A DNA stretch of 11,153 nt from Symbiodinium natans. Taxonomy: Eukaryota > Sar > Dinophyceae > Suessiales > Symbiodiniaceae. A program made the translations under genes and the position numbers. This document shows, piece by piece, positions 8,000 to 11,153 of the stretch. The notes below the pieces were generated by a model, which did not search any database, was not told the DNA's origin, and was given only the letters and a program-made list of their open reading frames with translations. Numbering within the stretch: position 1 is the first letter of the stretch; the number at the start of each line of letters is the position of its first letter. The stretch lies in contig CAJNDS010000200.1 in assembly GCA_905221605.1 (NCBI GenBank), forward strand, positions 188,001-199,153, written 5' to 3'.

Positions 8000-8702
8000 C
8001 TGAGACTCTTGGAAACATGAAACCAAAAAACAAAAAACAAAAGAAAAACAAAAAAAAAAAAAAAACAAAGAAACCCAAACCAAAAAAAAACAAACCAAAA
8101 AAAAAAAAAAAACAAAAAAAAAAAAAAAAACATTATTCCGAGACTCTTGGGCAAATGGAATGAGTACCACGTGACGTCAAGAGTTCGACAATAATGTCTT
8201 TTTTGGTGTTTTTGGATTTTTTGGTTTTGGTTTTGTTGTTTTTTTTGGTTTTGGTTTTTTTGGTTTGGGTTCTTTTGGTTTCACCTGTCCGAGAGTCTCA
8301 GAATGATGTGTGTGTTTTTTTTGGTTTTGGCTTTTTTGGTTTGGGCTTTTTGGCATCCTGATTTTGGCGTTTTTGACCTTTTTTGGGTTCTGGAAACCTG
8401 TAAACGTAGATCTTGGGGGTGTGGCAAAAAAAAACAAAAACCAAAAAAAACAAAAAAAAACAAAACCAAAAAGACCAAAAAAACCAAAAACAAATTATTG
8501 TCGAACTCTTGACGTCACGGGGTAATGATTCCCTTTGCCCAAGAGTCTCGGAATAGTGGTTTGTTTTTGTTTTTGTTTTTTTGGTTTTTGTGGTTTTGGT
8601 TTTTTTGGTTTGGGTTTTTTTGGTTTGGGTTTTTTTGGTTTTTGTTTTTTGTTTTTCTTTTGTTTTTTGTTTTTTTTGGTTTCATGTTTCCAAGAGTCTC
8701 AG
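8000..8702. repeat. Five copies of 13-bp motif CYGAGACTCTYGG
   Basis: Copies lie at 8000-8012 and 8138-8150 (forward) and at 8289-8301, 8539-8551 and 8690-8702 (reverse). The motif is a near-palindrome (CC-N-AGA-N-TCT-N-GG). In two copies it is followed by a TGAAACC-like block, and in two it is preceded by CATCATT/CATTATT, so the repeated unit is larger than the motif. Confidence 0.75.
8196..8493. other. Core of the foldback element (low-complexity spacer)
   Basis: T/G-rich (TTTTTTGG-type) DNA on the left and A/C-rich DNA on the right keep a rough dyad symmetry about 8344. The middle is asymmetric. It has a lone motif copy (8289-8301) and GTAGATCTTGGGGG (8406-8419), which matches the outer terminus. 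Long translations across this and the adjacent tracts are runs of Phe/Phe-Trp or Lys/Pro-Lys and are not genes. Confidence 0.7.
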
Positions 8703-9374
8703 AAAAATGGCTATTTTGGTTCTTTTGTTTTTTTTGGTTTTGTTCTTTTTGGTTTGTGAATGTTTGGTTTGTCTGATTTTGTGTTTCTCTTGAAAAAATA
8801 GCGCGCGCCCAAAACCTAGGGAAATGCTGTGCTTTTTCAGATGCATAGTGCCTGTACGAGGCAAATATTGAACTAATAGGCGAGTGAACTATCCTAGTTT
8901 TTGTTCACTCATAGAATATCTATTGAAATATATAGCGATTGTGCTCGGGCAATCTAGTCAAATATTGCAATTGTAGAGACAAGATGTTTTCTTTCTAGAG
9001 AAGCAGTGCTTGTCCCAAGCCCAGGGAAATAGTCTTCTAAACACATAGTGCGGCAAAAAAACTGAATTACTACCATGTGAAAGAGGCTGGCTAGTGAAGT
9101 ATCCTAGCCTTATGTCTAAAACACACAATTCGCATAGAGAAGCTTGCAAGTACACAGTTCTCCTAGAAACATAGAACTCTTAAACATCATAGACAAGCTT
9201 ACAATGCACAAGTCTCGTAGAGTTCTTCAAGAAACACGACGTTAGCACAACGATTATGTGTACTAGATTTGACTATAATGCTCACGCACACACATTAAAT
9301 ACCACTTGTACAGCTTTTATTCTGTCTCAAACGCACAATTCGCATAGACAAGCTCAAGAATACATATTTTCTTA

Positions 9375-9552
9375 GAAACCTACTTGCCTCGTGCAGACAA
9401 TAGTACTCGGAAATTCCAGTCCTAAAGCCTTTGGAGAATCTCTGGCGAAGTTTGGGCTTTTGGGTTTGCCTGTGTTTCGATACCAATAATGAAGCAACGC
9501 TTTTTCCAAGCAAAATGTTGATTAAATAGGCAAATTAAATACTATTGAAACA
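9375..9552. other. Right-arm-specific 178-bp segment
   Basis: The left arm joins TTTTCTTA directly to CCTGGTACATTC; the right arm has 178 bp between them. The segment is bounded by GAAAC at both ends (9375-9379 and 9547-9551). It contains inverted pairs TTGCCT/AGGCAA and CAATAGTA/TACTATTG. It is either a small insertion or a segment deleted from the left arm. Confidence 0.6.
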
Positions 9553-10059
9553 CCTGGTACATTCTTAAAAGCACACCAATGCAATATTCATTGCATAGAA
9601 ATTCACTGCTAAGTACATACTCGTTTTGTCGATATAGTACGAACTGCTATCTTCAGCTTGCTTGGAGTGAGCAATGAAGGACAGCTATTGGGACACACGC
9701 CACAAGCCGCCCGATAAGCAAGACTTGGAGTTTGCAGAACCCCCGAAACGCAGCGGACGTATTTTACCACGGAACCAATGATTACTACAAAAGTAGGCAT
9801 GATAATCTTGTTATGGTTAGTGGTAGGAATTATCCTACTATTGGCTGTTATTGTTGTATGAGAGAAAGAGACCCTTTCCTGGGAATCCTGAAAAAAGCCG
9901 CGTCAGACTCAGTGTTGACACGCGCAGCTCAGAATGTATTTGTTTACTAGGACAACAGTAAAAATCACAGAAAACACGAGTTTCTTGAGGTGTTCACAGC
10001 AAAACTGCTATACCTTCCAGGTTTTTTTGGCTTTCGGAGTATAGAAGGTCACATAATTC

Positions 10060-10148
10060 TAAACCGAAATTCGGTTGTAGATTTATAGACATTTCGCATG
10101 CATGATGTGTTACGTAAAATAGTTATAATAGTCCCGGAAATACTCGAC
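10060..10148. other. Right-arm-specific 88-bp segment with a perfect hairpin
   Basis: Absent from the left arm, where ACATAATT runs directly to AAGTACGAT. It contains AACCGAA-A-TTCGGTT (10062-10076), a 7-bp inverted repeat around one base. Confidence 0.55.
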
Positions 10149-10271
10149 AAGTACGATTTTTTCGGTAATTACAGTGTTTTCGGCGCTCACTACTTGTACT
10201 CAAGTGCGTGGAAGCAAGCAGAAGAGTAGTGTAGACAAGGAGGGTGTAGATTTTTTTGGGGGGTGACCAAT

Positions 10272-10349
10272 TTTATATATATATATATACATATATATAG
10301 ATATATATACATATATACATTATATATATACATATATATATATATATAC
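10272..10349. repeat. (TA)n microsatellite abutting the element's right end
   Basis: Interrupted TATATA/CATATA/GATATA repeats start immediately after the right terminus. Confidence 0.95.
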
Positions 10350-10360
10350 GTGTGTGTGTA

Positions 10361-10494
10361 TTCCATGTATTCTGCACAAAAACCACGAATAATGAACTTT
10401 CGATAAACCTACAACCAAGCGTGTGATTGTTGCATTGAAGAACTTGTGTTCGCTTTGTGTGCCGCAGCGTCGGGGATGAGTTCGTCTATTCTTG
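10361..10494. other. Short unique sequence between satellites
   Basis: Complex sequence with no open frame or RNA fold that I recognise. Confidence 0.5.
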
Positions 10495-10690
10495 CATCAG
10501 AAGTCTGTGTGTGTGACTGTGCGAGTGTGAGTGTGCGTGTGCGGATGCGGGTGCGGGTGCGTGCACGTGAGCGTGCGCGTGTGCGTGTGCAGGTGAGGGG
10601 GTGAGGGTGAGGGTGAGGGTGAGGGTGAGTGTGAGTGTGAGCGTGTGTGTGTGTGTGTGTGTCTGTGTGTGCGTGCGTGCGTGAGTGTGA

Positions 10691-10725
<35 letters not shown>

Positions 10726-10730
10726 TGTCT
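10495..10730. repeat. GT-rich simple repeats with GGGTGA block
   Basis: Mixed GTGTGC, GTGCGG and GTGAGT repeats, including GAGGGT hexamers at about 10593-10626 and pure (GT)n near 10693-10725. Confidence 0.9.
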
Positions 10731-11153
10731 GTCTGTGTGTGTCTGTGTGTGTCTGTGTGTGTCTGTGTGTGTCTCTGTGTGTCTCTGTGTGTCTCTGTGT
10801 GTCTCTGTGTGTCTCTGTGTGTCTCTGTGTGTCTCTGTGTGTCTCTGCTCTGTCTCTGCTCTGTGTGTCTCTGTGTGTCTCTGTGTGTCTCTGTGTGTCT
10901 CTGTGTGTCTCTGTGTGTCTCTGTGTGTCTCTGTGTCTCTCTGTGTGTCTCTGTGTGTCTCTGCGTGTCTCTGCGTGTCTCTGCGTGTCTCTGCGTGTCT
11001 CTGCCTGTGTCTGCCTGTGTCTGCCTGTGTCTGCCTGTGTCTGCCTGTGTCTGCCTGTGTCTGCCTGTGTCTGCCTGTGTCTGCCTGTGTCTGCCTGTGT
11101 CTGCCTGTGTCTGCCTGTGTCTGTCTGTGTCTGTCTGTGTCTGTCTGTGTCTG
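10731..11153. repeat. 10-bp-period minisatellite with successive variant blocks
   Basis: Decamers GTCTGTGTGT, then GTCTCTGTGT (10771-10840), a 20-bp interruption (10841-10860), CTGTGTGTCT (10861-10960, one variant), CTGCGTGTCT (four, 10961-11000), CTGCCTGTGT (twelve, 11001-11120) and CTGTCTGTGT (three, 11121-11150). The array runs off the window's end. Confidence 0.95.

Larger units (their letters stand above)
6692..8195 (+). repeat. Left arm of the foldback element
   Basis: An arm of about 1.5 kb, inverted relative to 8494-10271. It begins with an 11-C run and a BglII-like AAGATCTAC. The middle holds degenerate internal duplications. The inner 250 bp are A/C-rich tracts with two copies of the CYGAGACTCTTGG motif. 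Confidence 0.85.
6692..10271. mobile_element. 3.58-kb foldback element (giant inverted repeat), non-autonomous
   Basis: The left end ATTGGTCACC and right end GGTGACCAAT are exact inverted copies. From there inward, 6692-8195 matches the reverse complement of 8494-10271 nearly base for base over long stretches (for example around 6940-7260 and 9605-9945). The interior carries no transposase or other recognisable protein. Base composition turns abruptly AT-rich at the boundaries. No target-site duplication is visible: the left flank ends CCGTAATACAT and the right begins TTTATATATA. Known classes with this shape are foldback transposons and long-TIR non-autonomous DNA elements. A simple inverted segmental duplication is the main alternative. 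Confidence 0.75.
8494..10271 (-). repeat. Right arm of the foldback element
   Basis: An arm of about 1.8 kb. It exceeds the left arm mainly through two segments absent from the left, at 9375-9552 and about 10060-10148. The terminal homopolymer differs: seven T then six G, where the left arm has AAG and eleven C. Confidence 0.85.

Noticed and set aside
8197-8660. TTTTGG/TTTGGG runs as ciliate- or telomere-like repeats
   Set aside because: Unit length varies continuously and the tracts are internal to a palindrome; there is no regular telomeric unit.
8000-8702. CRISPR-like array from the regularly spaced 13-mer
   Set aside because: The repeats change orientation at the dyad, the spacers are low-complexity, spacing is irregular (138-250 bp), and the genome looks eukaryotic.
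7851-8864. Several 60-86-codon frames rich in Phe/Trp or Lys/Pro
   Set aside because: Direct translations of A/C-rich and T/G-rich low-complexity tracts; mirror copies appear only because the arms are inverted repeats.
6692-10271. Integrated linear virus or plasmid with hairpin ends
   Set aside because: No replication, capsid or polymerase-like protein, and the flanks are ordinary simple repeats; a foldback element is the simpler reading.

Overview
The window looks like nuclear DNA of a protist, most likely a dinoflagellate. The evidence is: one convincing gene interrupted by a short intron with a CAG|GTG-type junction; that gene's product, a Cys-rich fascin-like beta-trefoil protein of a kind I associate with dinoflagellate genomes; all coding-like signal on the minus strand; and long, repeat-rich, gene-poor stretches with large microsatellites. 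There are no bacterial operons or rRNA/tRNA genes. The taxonomic call is an inference, because no diagnostic marker is present.

Region 1 (1-1510): a two-exon minus-strand gene (exon 1 1496-678, intron 677-550, exon 2 549-154). It predicts a 404-residue secreted protein with a signal peptide, a short RGNAT repeat carrying N-glycosylation sequons, and six beta-trefoil-like lobes, most with a cysteine pair.

Region 2 (about 1510-6690): GC-rich and mostly without intact genes. It holds a decayed repeat family. Three copies of a module called Y here (1702-1908, 4452-4589, 5284-5418), two of a module X (4106-4315, 4817-5123) and two of a module Z (4589-4804, about 5437-5590) keep the same reading frame on the minus strand, but carry stops, frameshifts and a CA microsatellite. 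Z, Y and X occur as a tandem duplication (4106-4804 and 4817-5590), and a lone Y lies at 1702-1908. A helical-looking exon-like fragment lies at 3165-3424.

Region 3 (6692-10271): an AT-rich 3.58-kb foldback element. Two near-identical arms of about 1.5 and 1.8 kb lie in inverted orientation around a low-complexity core, with matching ATTGGTCACC termini and no transposase. Its right arm has two extra segments of about 178 and 88 bp. Its core is an array of A/C-rich or T/G-rich tracts separated by five copies of a 13-bp motif, and it contains an internal copy of the element's own terminus.

Region 4 (10272-11153): an AT microsatellite abutting the element, a short unique stretch, then GT-rich satellite DNA. 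This resolves into a 10-bp-period array with successive blocks of variant units and no A on the plus strand from 10692 to the end.

Only the gene in region 1 is likely functional. The rest is best read as decayed duplicates, one large non-autonomous mobile or foldback element, and simple-sequence DNA.
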